Shown here piece after piece: positions 18,633-28,214 of a stretch of 32,178 nucleotides of DNA. The stretch comes from an uncultured Synechococcaceae cyanobacterium. GTDB taxonomy: Bacteria > Cyanobacteriota > Cyanobacteriia > PCC-6307 > Cyanobiaceae. The notes beneath the pieces are model-generated. The model was not told the origin of the DNA. It ran no database searches and worked only from the letters and a program-made list of their open reading frames with translations. Within the stretch, counting starts at the first letter, position 1, and each line of letters starts with the position of its first letter. The stretch lies in NCBI GenBank assembly GCA_903934375.1, contig CAIZNP010000276.1, positions 1 through 32,178 of the forward strand. Direction: 5' to 3'. A program made the position numbers and the translations under genes.

Positions 18633-20516
18633 ATGAGCTGCGCCGAAAGCACTGCGGCCGTTTCGCTACGGTCGATCCAGCACCAGGACGAGCGTGTGAC
18701 CGTGAGGGCAGGGAAGAGCGCGAGCACCGGCAGCGGATTCCCCCCGCAGGAGGCCGACGGAGCTGGGTCGAGGCCGTTGTCGCCGTGCATCGCAACCGGT
18801 GCCGAACGCAGCAAGTTCGAGCAACTCAAAGCGGACAGCGCCTACCTGCACGATCCCCTCGCCGAGGAACTGGCCAACGACGCCAACCACTTCACCGACG
18901 GTGCCGTTCAGCTGCTGAAGTTCCACGGCAGCTACCAGCAGGACAATCGCGAGAACCGCCAGAAGGGTCAGGACAAGGATTGGCAGATGATGCTGCGCCT
19001 GCGCAGCCCGGGCGGACGTGTCCCCGCCTCCCTCTACCTGGCCCTGGATGAACTGGCCGACCGCCTGGGCAACGGCACGATGCGCGCCACCACCCGCCAG
19101 GCCTTCCAGTTGCATGGTGTGCGCAAGCAGCATCTGCGCGAGGTGATCGGCACGATCGTGCGTGGTATGGGCTCCACCCTGGCCGCCTGCGGCGACATCA
19201 ACCGCAACGTGATGGCACCGGCGGCTCCGTTCGAGAAGGGGGCCTACCCGGCTGCGCGTCAACTGGCCAATGACATCGCCGATCTGCTCGCCCCCCAGGC
19301 TGCCGAGGGCTCGTATCTCGATCTCTGGGTCGATGGAGATCTGGCCTACCGCATCAAACCGAGCACGCCGGTGAAGAAGGTGCGCGAACGCCAGAGCGAC
19401 GGCGGCCTGTTCAGCGGCGACAGCCAGGAGCCCCTGTACGGCACCACATACATGCCGCGCAAGTTCAAATGCGCTGTCACCGTTCCCGGTGACAACTCCG
19501 TGGATCTGCTGACCCAGGACATCGGCCTGGTGGCCTTCGCCGATGCCGGCGGAGCCCTCAAAGGCTGCAATGTCTACGTAGGCGGAGGTATGGGCCGCAC
19601 CCACAACAAGGAGGAGACCTTCGCCCGCACCGCCGATCCGCTCGGCTACGTGGCAGCGGAGCATGTGCTCGATCTGGTTCAGGCGATCGTCGCGCTCCAG
19701 CGCGACCACGGCGACCGCCAGACACGCCGCCATGCGCGGATGAAATATCTGATCCACGACCAGGGCATCAGCTGGTTCCGGCAGGAGCTCAAGGCGAAGT
19801 ACTTCCCCCATCCGATCAAGGGGCTGCGGCTGGAGCCGAAGACAAAGCTGGAGGACTACCTCGGCTGGCATCGCCAGGAGGCCGGCAAATGGTTCGTGGG
19901 TCTTCCCCTCCTCTGCGGCCGTCTCGCCGGGGAGCTGAAGACGGGCCTGCGGCAGCTGGTGCAGACCTATCAGCTGGAGGTTCGTCTTACCCCCAATCAG
20001 GACCTGCTGCTCTGCAACATCGGTACCGCCCAGCGCGCCAGCGTGCGCGAGGCCCTGGCAGAGCTGGGCATCACCGATCCGGATACCCCACCGCGTCTGC
20101 AACGCCACGCGCTGGCCTGTCCGGCCCTGCCCCTGTGCGGGCTGGCCGTCACAGAAGCTGAGCGCATCCTGCCGGATGTGCTGGAGCGCCTCGAAACCCA
20201 GCTGGATCGCCTGGAGATCGAGAAGTCGATCCTCGTGCGCATGACAGGCTGCCCCAATGGCTGCGCTCGTCCCTACATGGCGGAGCTTGGGCTGGTGGGC
20301 GATGGGGTTAACCAGTACCAGCTCTGGCTGGGGGGGACGCCGAACCTGAGCCGACTGGCAGAGCCCTATCTCGAGAGGATGCCCCTCGAACAGCTGGAGA
20401 GCACGATCGAACCGCTGCTGCTGGGCTGGAAGGCGGCCGGTGGTCGCCGCAGCTTCGGCGATTATGTGGCGAAGCTCGGGCGCGATCAGGTGAAGGAGCT
20501 GCTGGGAGCCGGTTGA
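18633..20516 (+). CDS. sir: Ferredoxin-sulfite reductase
   Basis: Siroheme/4Fe-4S motifs HALACPALPLCGLAVTEAER and MTGCPNGCARPYMAELGLVG; RQAFQLHGVRKQHLREVI; GCNVYVGGGMGRTHNKEETFAR. Start could also be GTG at 18696 or 18702. Confidence 0.94.
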   Translation: MSCAESTAAVSLRSIQHQDERVTVRAGKSASTGSGFPPQEADGAGSRPLSPCIATGAERSKFEQLKADSAYLHDPLAEELANDANHFTDGAVQLLKFHGSYQQDNRENRQKGQDKDWQMMLRLRSPGGRVPASLYLALDELADRLGNGTMRATTRQAFQLHGVRKQHLREVIGTIVRGMGSTLAACGDINRNVMAPAAPFEKGAYPAARQLANDIADLLAPQAAEGSYLDLWVDGDLAYRIKPSTPVKKVRERQSDGGLFSGDSQEPLYGTTYMPRKFKCAVTVPGDNSVDLLTQDIGLVAFADAGGALKGCNVYVGGGMGRTHNKEETFARTADPLGYVAAEHVLDLVQAIVALQRDHGDRQTRRHARMKYLIHDQGISWFRQELKAKYFPHPIKGLRLEPKTKLEDYLGWHRQEAGKWFVGLPLLCGRLAGELKTGLRQLVQTYQLEVRLTPNQDLLLCNIGTAQRASVREALAELGITDPDTPPRLQRHALACPALPLCGLAVTEAERILPDVLERLETQLDRLEIEKSILVRMTGCPNGCARPYMAELGLVGDGVNQYQLWLGGTPNLSRLAEPYLERMPLEQLESTIEPLLLGWKAAGGRRSFGDYVAKLGRDQVKELLGAG

Positions 20517-20947
20517 TGACCCCACTGCCGGCCGCCAGGCTGAGCGCGTTGCTGCTCACCATCGCGGGTAGCGGCATCGACACGTTGTCCGCCAAAGCCG
20601 TGGACGTCAACCGCATGCCACCGCCGCCGGCCTCACCGGTGGAACGCCATGATCCCGATCTACGGACCTGCACCAGCGACAACCTGCTGCAGGCCTGGCA
20701 GCAACAGCTACAGGCCTACAGCGACCCGCCCCGGGCAGTGCTGGAGCGGCTGAGGCTTGTGCAGCGCGATCTGGCGATTGTGACCATCAACCGCTGCATC
20801 CAGCGAGGGCTTCTCAGTCGTGGGGATGCCCGTCAGCTGGCGATCCAGATGGGGCTGGAGACGGGGACACCAACGCCGACCACGCCCCAGGGACAGACCC
20901 CAGCAGCGGTCACACCAGAGCCTCAGGCCCCCAACCAACGGCCGTAG
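20513..20947 (+). CDS. Uncharacterised small (secreted-like) protein translationally coupled to sir
   Basis: 144-aa ORF with 4-bp ATGA overlap with sir. Internal segment SDNLLQAWQQQLQAYSDPPRAVLERLRLVQRDLAIVTINRCIQRGLLSRGDARQLAIQMGL looks like a folded helical domain; proline/threonine-rich tail. Confidence 0.65.
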   Translation: MMTPLPAARLSALLLTIAGSGIDTLSAKAVDVNRMPPPPASPVERHDPDLRTCTSDNLLQAWQQQLQAYSDPPRAVLERLRLVQRDLAIVTINRCIQRGLLSRGDARQLAIQMGLETGTPTPTTPQGQTPAAVTPEPQAPNQRP

Positions 20948-21648
20948 CAGGCCTGGCCGACCACGCTGCGCCAGGCCCAGAGCTGATCGCCCCAGCTGAA
21001 ATGCCACCACTCGTTGGGGTGCCGAATGAAGCCGGCAGCGGCCATCACTTCGGCCAGCAGCGCGCGATGGCAATGCCAGCTCAGTGCCTCGTCCCGGCGG
21101 GCATCCCCCTCCGGCAGGCTCTCGGCCAGGCGCAGGAAGTGATCAGGCTCAGAGACGGCACCGATGGCATCGATCGGAGAGCCCATACCCACCGCATGGC
21201 CCAGCCCATCGACCAGGGTGAGATCAACGGCCGCCCCGGTGCTGTGGGGTGGGGGCGTGGCGAGATCTTCGCTGGGTGGTGCCCAGAAGCGCCCGACTTC
21301 GGCAACCACCGCGTCGCGCTGTGGGGTGGGCCGCTCAGGATCGATGTCGCGGCTGATGCACTCCTCAGCAATGGCGTGCTGCACCATGAAGCGCTGCACC
21401 GCAAGCGGACGCCAGGCATCGAAGATTGCCAGCCGCCAGCCGGGGCTGCGGGCCTCCAGATGGCTCTGAGCCTGCAGCAGACGTGTGATCACGGCGCCAC
21501 GCAGTCTGAACGGAGAGCCACAGGAGCCGTAGGGAGCTCCGACGGCGACATAAGGGTGCGGTTCCAGGCACAACAACTCCGCCGGCAGGGGAAGCAGCGG
21601 ATCGCCGTTCTCGACGATCGGGATGGAACTCCAGCTGCGCAAGGCCAT
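20923..21648 (-). CDS. M15 family D-alanyl-D-alanine dipeptidase (VanX/DdpX-like)
   Basis: LAIFDAWRPLAVQ, HSTGAAVDLTLVD, NEWWHFSWGDQLWAW zinc-binding motifs. Confidence 0.9.
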   Translation of the reverse strand: MALRSWSSIPIVENGDPLLPLPAELLCLEPHPYVAVGAPYGSCGSPFRLRGAVITRLLQAQSHLEARSPGWRLAIFDAWRPLAVQRFMVQHAIAEECISRDIDPERPTPQRDAVVAEVGRFWAPPSEDLATPPPHSTGAAVDLTLVDGLGHAVGMGSPIDAIGAVSEPDHFLRLAESLPEGDARRDEALSWHCHRALLAEVMAAAGFIRHPNEWWHFSWGDQLWAWRSVVGQACYGRWLGA

Positions 21649-21674
21649 GGAATCAGACGACGGGCTGCGAGGGG

Positions 21675-24194
21675 TCAGTTCAGGCGAGCGCCCTGGGCCA
21701 GGCGATCGCGCTGCTTGGTGAGCACGGCGGCCAGGGCAGCATGACGCTGCAACTCAGGATCCTGCTCGAGAAGGTCGCGCGCGACGCGGCGTGCCTGCTC
21801 CAGCACCTCACCGTCCTCGCTGAGACTGGCCAGGGCGAGATCGGGAAGGCCGCTCTGGCGCGTGCCCAGAACCTGACCGGGACCCCTCAGGCGCAGATCC
21901 ATTTCAGCGATCTCGAAGCCGTCTGTGGAATGCACCAGCACCTCCAGGCGCTGACGGGCCAGGGCATTACGACTGTCGTTGACCAGGAGGCAGTGGGAGG
22001 CGGCGGCCCCACGACCGACTCGGCCGCGCAGTTGATGCAGCTGCGCCAGGCCGAAGCGATCGGCGTGCTCGATCACCATCACGCTGGCCTCTGGCACATC
22101 CACCCCCACCTCCACCACCGTGGTGCTGACCAGCACCTGGCAGGCGCCAGTGGCAAAGGCGTTGATGGCGGCCTGCTTATCGGCACTGGCCATGCGGCCG
22201 TGCAGCAGACCCACCACCAGCTCAGGGAACACCTCCTGGCTCAGCTGGCGATGCACATCCACCGCTGAGCGCAGATCGAGCTTGTCGCTCTCCTCCACCA
22301 ACGGCAGCACCACATAGGCCCGTTGGCCGAGGCCGACCTGCTCACGGATCAGGTCGTAGGCCTGCTCACGCTCACCCGCCGCCAGCAGCTGGGTGCGGAT
22401 GGGGGTGCGGCCTGGTGGCAGTTCATCGATCTGACTCACCTCTAGATCGCCGTGCAACGAGAGCGCCAGCGTGCGTGGGATGGGCGTGGCCGTCATCGTC
22501 AGTAGATGGGGTTGCAGGCCCTTACCGAGCAGGCGGTTGCGCTGGTGCACCCCGAAGCGATGCTGCTCGTCGACCACCACCAGGCCGAGACGGGCGAACT
22601 GAACCGGGTCCTCCAGCAACGCGTGGGTGCCCACGAGCATCTGCAGATTGCCGTTAGCGAGGTCCACCAGCAGTTCGCGCCGGCGCCGCATGGGAGTGGA
22701 GCCGGTGAGCAGGGCGCAACTGACATGCAGCTGCGGCAGCCACTCGCAGAGCTTGCGGTAGTGCTGCTCCGCCAGCACCTCGGTGGGAGCCATCAGGGCA
22801 CCCTGACAGCCGGCATCAATGGCGGTGAGCAGGGAGGCGATGGCAACAACGGTCTTACCGCTGCCCACATCCCCCTGCACCAGCCGGGCCATGGGCTGAT
22901 CGCGGACCAGGTCAGCGTTGATCTCCGCAAGCACCCGTCGCTGGGCTGCCGTGAACCGGAACGGCAGCAAGGCCAGGAAGGCGCTGACGCGGCTGCTGCT
23001 GGCGCCACCGTGCAACGGTGGCGCGGGGCGGCTGGTGAGCTCGCGTCGGCGCTGCAGCAGGCCCAGCTGCAGCAACAGAAACTCATCGAACACAAGCCGG
23101 CGACGGGCGAGCGCCAGACTGTCCCGATCGCTGGGGTGATGGATCTGCCAGAGGGCTTCCCCCAAGGCCGGCAATCCCTCCCGTTGCAGCAGTGCTCGCG
23201 GCAGAGGATCGCTCCAGCCACGGGCCGCCTGCAGCAGGGGCCTGATCAGGCTGCGCAGGCGATCGGCGGTAAGGCCCTCCGTGAGGCCGTACACCGGCAG
23301 CAGGCGACCGATCTGCTCGCTCTGGATCGGGGCGCTGGGACTGCTCAGCACCTCCATCAGAGGGTCCTGGAACACGGGGCCGTAGGGGGTCTGTTTGACC
23401 AGCCCACTCACCGCCACCGTGGCACCAGCGGGGTACTGCCTCTGCTGGGCCTTCAGCCAGCCGGGGGAGCTGAAGCGCCTGCCGGCGAAAAACTTCGACA
23501 CCCGCAGCCGGCCGGTGAGATCGGAGAGCTGCAGCTCAAGAATCGAGAGGTTCGGATTGCGCGGGCTCGTGAAGCTGTGGCTGCGGCGAACCGTGGCCAC
23601 GATCGTGGCCGTGGTGCCGGGCTGCAGAGCAGCGATGCGCACCAGATTGGCGTAGTCGAGATAATCGCGCGGGTAGTGGCGGACAAGGTCCTCCGCCAGC
23701 CACAGATCCAGTGCCGCGAGGCGCGTAGCGGCCTTGGGCCCGATGCCGCGCACCTCCCCCAGGGGGGTATCTGGACGGATGACCTGAGGCGGCGGCTCGG
23801 GGCTGCCAGCACCAGAAGGTGCTGCGGCATCGGGTAGCAGGCGAAGCCGCGGCGGTGACGGGGGTGAGGCCGGCCGGTGCGAGCACTGCAGCTGATGCAG
23901 GGTCTGACGGCTGCGGCGGATCAGGCTCTGACGCCCGGCGAGAGTGAGGTCGGAGTAGGCGCCGTAGGCCTGGCTCAGTTCCGCGAGCGTCTGCTGCTGA
24001 ACCGGCAGGGGGAAAGGCGGACAGGACAGCTCGCGGAGGAGGAAGGCGCTGAAGGTCTCGCGGCGTCCCATGAGATCGGCGAAACCACGATCCGCTTCAA
24101 GTTGCAGGGCCTGCTGCAGCGGGCGCAGCCAACCCTCCAGCCCTAGCTGGGTGGCAGCGGCCTGCTCTGGAGCTGGGCACTGTCCTGAAACCAC
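21675..24194 (-). CDS. recG: ATP-dependent DNA helicase RecG
   Basis: 839 aa; wedge domain plus RLVQGDVGSGKTVVAIASLL, APTEVLAEQHYRKL, VVDEQHRFGVHQRNRL, MTATPIPRTLALSLHGDL, HADRFGLAQLHQLRGRVGRG. GTG start at 24194. Confidence 0.96.
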   Translation of the reverse strand: MVSGQCPAPEQAAATQLGLEGWLRPLQQALQLEADRGFADLMGRRETFSAFLLRELSCPPFPLPVQQQTLAELSQAYGAYSDLTLAGRQSLIRRSRQTLHQLQCSHRPASPPSPPRLRLLPDAAAPSGAGSPEPPPQVIRPDTPLGEVRGIGPKAATRLAALDLWLAEDLVRHYPRDYLDYANLVRIAALQPGTTATIVATVRRSHSFTSPRNPNLSILELQLSDLTGRLRVSKFFAGRRFSSPGWLKAQQRQYPAGATVAVSGLVKQTPYGPVFQDPLMEVLSSPSAPIQSEQIGRLLPVYGLTEGLTADRLRSLIRPLLQAARGWSDPLPRALLQREGLPALGEALWQIHHPSDRDSLALARRRLVFDEFLLLQLGLLQRRRELTSRPAPPLHGGASSSRVSAFLALLPFRFTAAQRRVLAEINADLVRDQPMARLVQGDVGSGKTVVAIASLLTAIDAGCQGALMAPTEVLAEQHYRKLCEWLPQLHVSCALLTGSTPMRRRRELLVDLANGNLQMLVGTHALLEDPVQFARLGLVVVDEQHRFGVHQRNRLLGKGLQPHLLTMTATPIPRTLALSLHGDLEVSQIDELPPGRTPIRTQLLAAGEREQAYDLIREQVGLGQRAYVVLPLVEESDKLDLRSAVDVHRQLSQEVFPELVVGLLHGRMASADKQAAINAFATGACQVLVSTTVVEVGVDVPEASVMVIEHADRFGLAQLHQLRGRVGRGAAASHCLLVNDSRNALARQRLEVLVHSTDGFEIAEMDLRLRGPGQVLGTRQSGLPDLALASLSEDGEVLEQARRVARDLLEQDPELQRHAALAAVLTKQRDRLAQGARLN

Positions 24195-25480
24195 TGCGTC
24201 TCTGCCTCCAGGGCCGTGACCCGGCGCTGCCAGATGTGGTAGCGCTTGGCCATTGTGCGCAATGCACGCCGCCGCTGCTCGAGGCGCTGGCGGCAGGTGC
24301 GCAGTCGCGGCTGCTCGAACTCGAGATCCCCCGGGCGCAGCAGCAGGGCAAGAACCTCGCTGGGGCCTCCGTTACCGCTCGGCAGCGGCAACGGCAGACG
24401 CAACAGATTGACAGGGGCCGGCAGGGCCTCAACCTGGCCCTCCAGCACCGCATCCAGCAGGTTGAGCGGTAACAGTCCCTGGGCGAGACCAAGCCGCATC
24501 ATCTCGACGTTCAGGGCGTGGGAAAGATTGCGCAGCCGGCGGCTGAGAGCACGGTCGAAGTGCCGCCACCAGCTGGCCTGACGCAGGGGGTCTCGGGGCA
24601 GACCAGTACCGGTGACAGCCGGATCGGGAGGCAAGGCCGGCTCGATCGCTGCGGGCATGGCCAAGCTGATGCGGCCTTCTGCGGGCTCAGCGGAGGCTGC
24701 AGCCAGGGCGACCTCGTCCTGGGGCAGCAGTCCCTCGTGGCCGAGCCCTTCAGCTGCCATCTGGAACAGGGACTGCAGCATCTTCAGCTCGCTGCGGCCT
24801 GGCGGGACATCGTTATCCGCCTCGCCGGACTCCTCCGCCTGCTCGCCGGACTCCTGCGCCTGCTCCCCGGACTCGGACGGCTCCCCGGCATCAGCAAGCG
24901 GATCAAACAGCTCAGACGGTTCGGCTGCACCGGGCAGACCTGCGATGCCACGGTCAAACAGATCCGCACTCAGGGGCAGATCAAGTCCGAGGTGAATCGA
25001 ACCTGGCGCATCCGGGTTCTGGGCGGGTGGCTGTCGTGTGGACGACGGTGGGGAAGGAGCGGCTGCAGCCTGTGGATCTACGTCGTCGTCATCGGCCTGT
25101 GCTTCCGCACCCTCCAGGAAGGCATCGAGCAGGCGCTGGCGGCGCACGCTGCGATGGCGATGATCACGGCGCTGCTGCTGCGCCGCCAGTCCCATCAACT
25201 GCTCAACCGTGAGCAGGGCATTGCAACGCTGAACCAGGGTGGCAAGACGCTGCTGAAAGAGCACGCGCCGCTCTTCGGGCAACTGGCCATAGCGCTCAGG
25301 AACAACCTGCGTCGCCAGATGAAAACAGGCCTGCTGCACAGCGGGCAGCAGGCCTTCACGCAGCACCTGGAGGTAGAGGGCGAGGTCGCGATAGAGGCCC
25401 GGTGCCAGCTCCTCCTGCTGCTGAAGCAGCAACTGGAGCTGGCGCTGCGCCTCTTCAAGGGGCTGGGCGTTGGGATGCAA
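24143..25480 (-). CDS. Conserved-looking hypothetical protein with acidic repeat linker
   Basis: 445 aa if started at TTG 25480 (LHPNAQPLEEAQRQLQLLLQQQEELAPGLYRDLALYLQVLREG). The longest ORF (to 25648) overlaps tsf and is implausible. Structured N- and C-terminal blocks separated by an acidic low-complexity region. Confidence 0.75.
   Translation of the reverse strand: MHPNAQPLEEAQRQLQLLLQQQEELAPGLYRDLALYLQVLREGLLPAVQQACFHLATQVVPERYGQLPEERRVLFQQRLATLVQRCNALLTVEQLMGLAAQQQRRDHRHRSVRRQRLLDAFLEGAEAQADDDDVDPQAAAAPSPPSSTRQPPAQNPDAPGSIHLGLDLPLSADLFDRGIAGLPGAAEPSELFDPLADAGEPSESGEQAQESGEQAEESGEADNDVPPGRSELKMLQSLFQMAAEGLGHEGLLPQDEVALAAASAEPAEGRISLAMPAAIEPALPPDPAVTGTGLPRDPLRQASWWRHFDRALSRRLRNLSHALNVEMMRLGLAQGLLPLNLLDAVLEGQVEALPAPVNLLRLPLPLPSGNGGPSEVLALLLRPGDLEFEQPRLRTCRQRLEQRRRALRTMAKRYHIWQRRVTALEAETQWFQDSAQLQSRPLPPS
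24821..24883. repeat. 21-bp tandem repeat, about 2.5-3 copies, encoding acidic SGEQAEE-type repeat
   Basis: CTCGCCGGACTCCTCCGCCTG / CTCGCCGGACTCCTGCGCCTG / CTCCCCGGACTCGGACGGCTC; encodes ESGEQAQESGEQAEESGEADND. Confidence 0.8.
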
Positions 25481-25505
25481 GGGGGAACCCCACAGACAAC
25501 CGGGA

Positions 25506-26162
25506 TCAGGCTGCCTGCATGGCGGCAACTTCGGCGGCGAAGTCCAGCTTGTCGACCTCGATGCCTTCGCCAAGGTTGAAGCGCACGAAACGTCGCACCT
25601 GGATGTTCTCGCCCACCTTGCCGGCCACCTGCTTGACCATCTCCTCAACGGTCATGCCGCTGTCCTTGATGTAGGCCTGGTCCATCAGTGCCATCTCCTT
25701 GAGACGCTTGCCGATGCGGCCGGCGACGATCTTCTCCTTCATCTCCTCCTTCTTGCCGGCGAGGTCATCGCGGCCCATCTCGATCTGCTTCTCGCGCTCC
25801 GCCACGTCGGCGGGGATCTCGTCCACCTTGACGTAATCGACACTGGGGCAGGCGGCAATCTGCATGGCCACGTTGCGGATCAGCTCCTGGAAGATTTCAC
25901 CGCGGGCCACGAAGTCGGTTTCGCAGTTGACCTCCACCAGCACACCCACGCGGGCACCGGTGTGGATGTAGCTGCCGATGGCGCCTTCGGCCGCGGTGCG
26001 GCCGGACTTCTTCTCGGCGGAGGCGATGCCCTTCTGACGCAGCCACTCGACGGCCTTGTCCTTGTCGCCCTTGGTCTCAGACAGGGCCTTCTTGCAGTCC
26101 ATCATGCCTGCGCCGGTGATGTCGCGCAGTTCCTTGACGAGCTTGGCGGAGATCTCAGCCAT
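25506..26162 (-). CDS. tsf: Translation elongation factor Ts
   Basis: 218 aa, [45 protein letters not shown]. Confidence 0.98.
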   Translation of the reverse strand: MAEISAKLVKELRDITGAGMMDCKKALSETKGDKDKAVEWLRQKGIASAEKKSGRTAAEGAIGSYIHTGARVGVLVEVNCETDFVARGEIFQELIRNVAMQIAACPSVDYVKVDEIPADVAEREKQIEMGRDDLAGKKEEMKEKIVAGRIGKRLKEMALMDQAYIKDSGMTVEEMVKQVAGKVGENIQVRRFVRFNLGEGIEVDKLDFAAEVAAMQAA

Positions 26163-26213
26163 GGGGAAAAGGGGAGGTGGGGAAGGGAATGGTGGATGGG
26201 GCTCAAACGCGCA

Positions 26214-26237
26214 GGAGCTCCCCCTCAGGGAAGCTCC
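26214..26237 (-). terminator. Stable hairpin in rpsB-tsf intergenic gap (attenuator or processing candidate)
   Basis: On the minus strand GGAGCTTCCC-TGAG-GGGGAGCTCC; no strong T-tract follows. Confidence 0.5.
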
Positions 26238-26284
26238 GCTGCAACACGATGCGACGGGGGTAAAGCCCGCCCAGTGAGGCTGAC

Positions 26285-27007
26285 TCAGCCCTCTTCGTCG
26301 TCGTAGCCGCCGCGCTGATCCTGAGCGCCATGGCGACCCTCATTGATGGCATCGGCGAGGCGACCGAGCACCAGCTGCACCGAACGAACAGCGTCGTCGT
26401 TGCAGGGGATGGGCACGTCGCAGAGATCCGGGTCGCAGTTGGTGTCCAACATCGACACCAGAGGAATGTCGAGCTTGCGGGCCTCGAGCACGGCGTTGGT
26501 CTCACGGCGCTGGTCCACCAGCACCACCACGTCGGGCAGGCGACGCATGTTCTTCAGGCCACCGAGGTACTTCTGCAGGCGCTCGAGTTCACGGCGCAGA
26601 ACGGCCGCTTCCTTCTTCGGACGCATGGCGATGGCGCCGGATGACTCCATGCGCTCCAGATCCTTAAGGCGGTCGATGCGGGCACGCATCGTGGTCCAGT
26701 TGGTGAGCATGCCGCCCAGCCAGCGCTGGTTCACGTAAGCAGCGCCGCAGCGCGTGGCTTCCAGGGCGATCACCTCGGAGGCCTGCTTCTTGGTGCCCAC
26801 GAAGAGGAAGCGCTTGCCACTGCGGGCAGCACTGCGGGTCCACTTGTAAGCGTTGTTCATGCAGACGGCGGTCTGCACGAGGTCAATGATGTGAACCCCG
26901 TTGCGCGCGCAATAGATGTAGCGCGACATCTTGGGATTCCAGCGGCGCGTTTGGTGCCCGAAGTGGGCACCCGCCTCCATCATTTCGGCGAGGGTGACAA
27001 CAGCCAT
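26285..27007 (-). CDS. rpsB: 30S ribosomal protein S2
   Basis: 240 aa, [46 protein letters not shown]. Confidence 0.98.
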   Translation of the reverse strand: MAVVTLAEMMEAGAHFGHQTRRWNPKMSRYIYCARNGVHIIDLVQTAVCMNNAYKWTRSAARSGKRFLFVGTKKQASEVIALEATRCGAAYVNQRWLGGMLTNWTTMRARIDRLKDLERMESSGAIAMRPKKEAAVLRRELERLQKYLGGLKNMRRLPDVVVLVDQRRETNAVLEARKLDIPLVSMLDTNCDPDLCDVPIPCNDDAVRSVQLVLGRLADAINEGRHGAQDQRGGYDDEEG

Positions 27008-27253
27008 GTTGAGTTGTGAGGTTTCGGGTTTGCCTCCACCTGCCAGGGACAGTGCAGTCGGGATGAAACCAAGATGATTCCAGGATCAATCCAGAGCGTC
27101 TGCCCGGAGCGGGGTCCGGTGCATCTGCCTAACTGCCGTCACCCGAAACGTGCAGGTGTGCGGTGTGATTGGGACCCTGGCACCTTATCAAACGGCCGGG
27201 CCGCGAACCGCCGCAAACGGCCTGCCCACGGCGGATCTGACGCAGCCCCGACC

Positions 27254-28186
27254 TCAGGCCAGGCCTTCGGCACGGGCCTCGGCGTAGAGGGCGCGCACAC
27301 CGATGCGATTGAGCGGCAGACGCAGCAGCTCCATGGCCAGACCGGGCTTGCCCTGGCGGATCAGCCAGGCCAGCAGCGGTCGCAGGCTGCGTTCATTCAG
27401 CAGACCGCCAACGGTGAGCAGCTCCCACAGCAGGCGATGCAGAACGGTGAACTGGATGATGAACCGCACCCTGCGGGTTGGGTGCTTCCGAAAGAACACC
27501 AGGCCCATCTTGGCCCGTTCGCCCTCCACGGCGATCAGCCGTGGCACTTGGTCCAGGCTGAGGGGAGGATGCCAGTGGTAGCCGACAGCCTCCGGACAAC
27601 GCACCAGCACCACGCCCATGCGGCGCAGGCGCTCGCCCAGCTCCAGATCCTCCCAGCCATACAGCCGGAAGCGGGTATCGAACAGACCGCTGCGTTCCAG
27701 CACCTGCCGATCGATCGCCACGTTGCCGGTGGCGAAGTAGGCCCAGGAGAGGTCGCGCAGCTTGTGGGGCTCGCTGGTGGGATCGTCGAAGTTGGCGGTG
27801 TTGATCACCGCGCCGTAGGTGAAGCAGAGGCGATCGCCGCGCTCCTGCCAGCTCTGCTCCAGGCAACGGGCGTGGGCAAGCAGAAAGCCGTCCGTCACCA
27901 CCAGATCGCTGTCAATGAAGACGATCACATCGCCGCGGGCATGGTCGACACCGCGGTTGCGCCCCTCCGCCGGCCCGCCGTGGTCCTGCTGCACCAGGCG
28001 CACATGGGGAAACGCCTCAGAGTGCTCCTGCAGCCAGCTCACCGTGGCATCGGTGGAGCCGTCATCCACCAGCACCACCTCATAGGCGCTGATCGGGGCC
28101 TCCAGCCGCTGCTGCTCAAGGGCCTGCAGGCACTTCTGCAGGATCGGCAGCCGGTTGTAGGTGGGGATGACGACGCTGAGAAACAT
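27254..28186 (-). CDS. Glycosyltransferase family 2
   Basis: MFLSVVIPTYNRLPILQKCLQALEQQ...EVVLVDDGSTDATVSWL, GRNRGVDHARGDVIVFIDSDLVV. Start at ATG 28186 preferred. Confidence 0.92.
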   Translation of the reverse strand: MFLSVVIPTYNRLPILQKCLQALEQQRLEAPISAYEVVLVDDGSTDATVSWLQEHSEAFPHVRLVQQDHGGPAEGRNRGVDHARGDVIVFIDSDLVVTDGFLLAHARCLEQSWQERGDRLCFTYGAVINTANFDDPTSEPHKLRDLSWAYFATGNVAIDRQVLERSGLFDTRFRLYGWEDLELGERLRRMGVVLVRCPEAVGYHWHPPLSLDQVPRLIAVEGERAKMGLVFFRKHPTRRVRFIIQFTVLHRLLWELLTVGGLLNERSLRPLLAWLIRQGKPGLAMELLRLPLNRIGVRALYAEARAEGLA

Positions 28187-28214
28187 GGCCCGATCGTGAC
28201 GGATGGCAGGGCAC

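Noticed and set aside
18666-20525. 619-aa minus-strand ORF antisense to all of sir
   Set aside because: Typical high-GC shadow ORF. Composition is His/Gln/Gly/Ala-rich with no recognisable motif, while the plus frame encodes unmistakable sulfite reductase.
25481-25648. N-terminal 56 aa of the 501-aa ORF
   Set aside because: Mostly overlaps the tsf coding region in another frame with Arg/Ser/Trp-rich shadow-like composition; the TTG at 25480 is a better start.
27189-27236. Short direct repeat AAACGGCC and GC-rich inverted bits upstream of rpsB
   Set aside because: Too short and common in GC-rich DNA to support a specific leader structure without covariation data.
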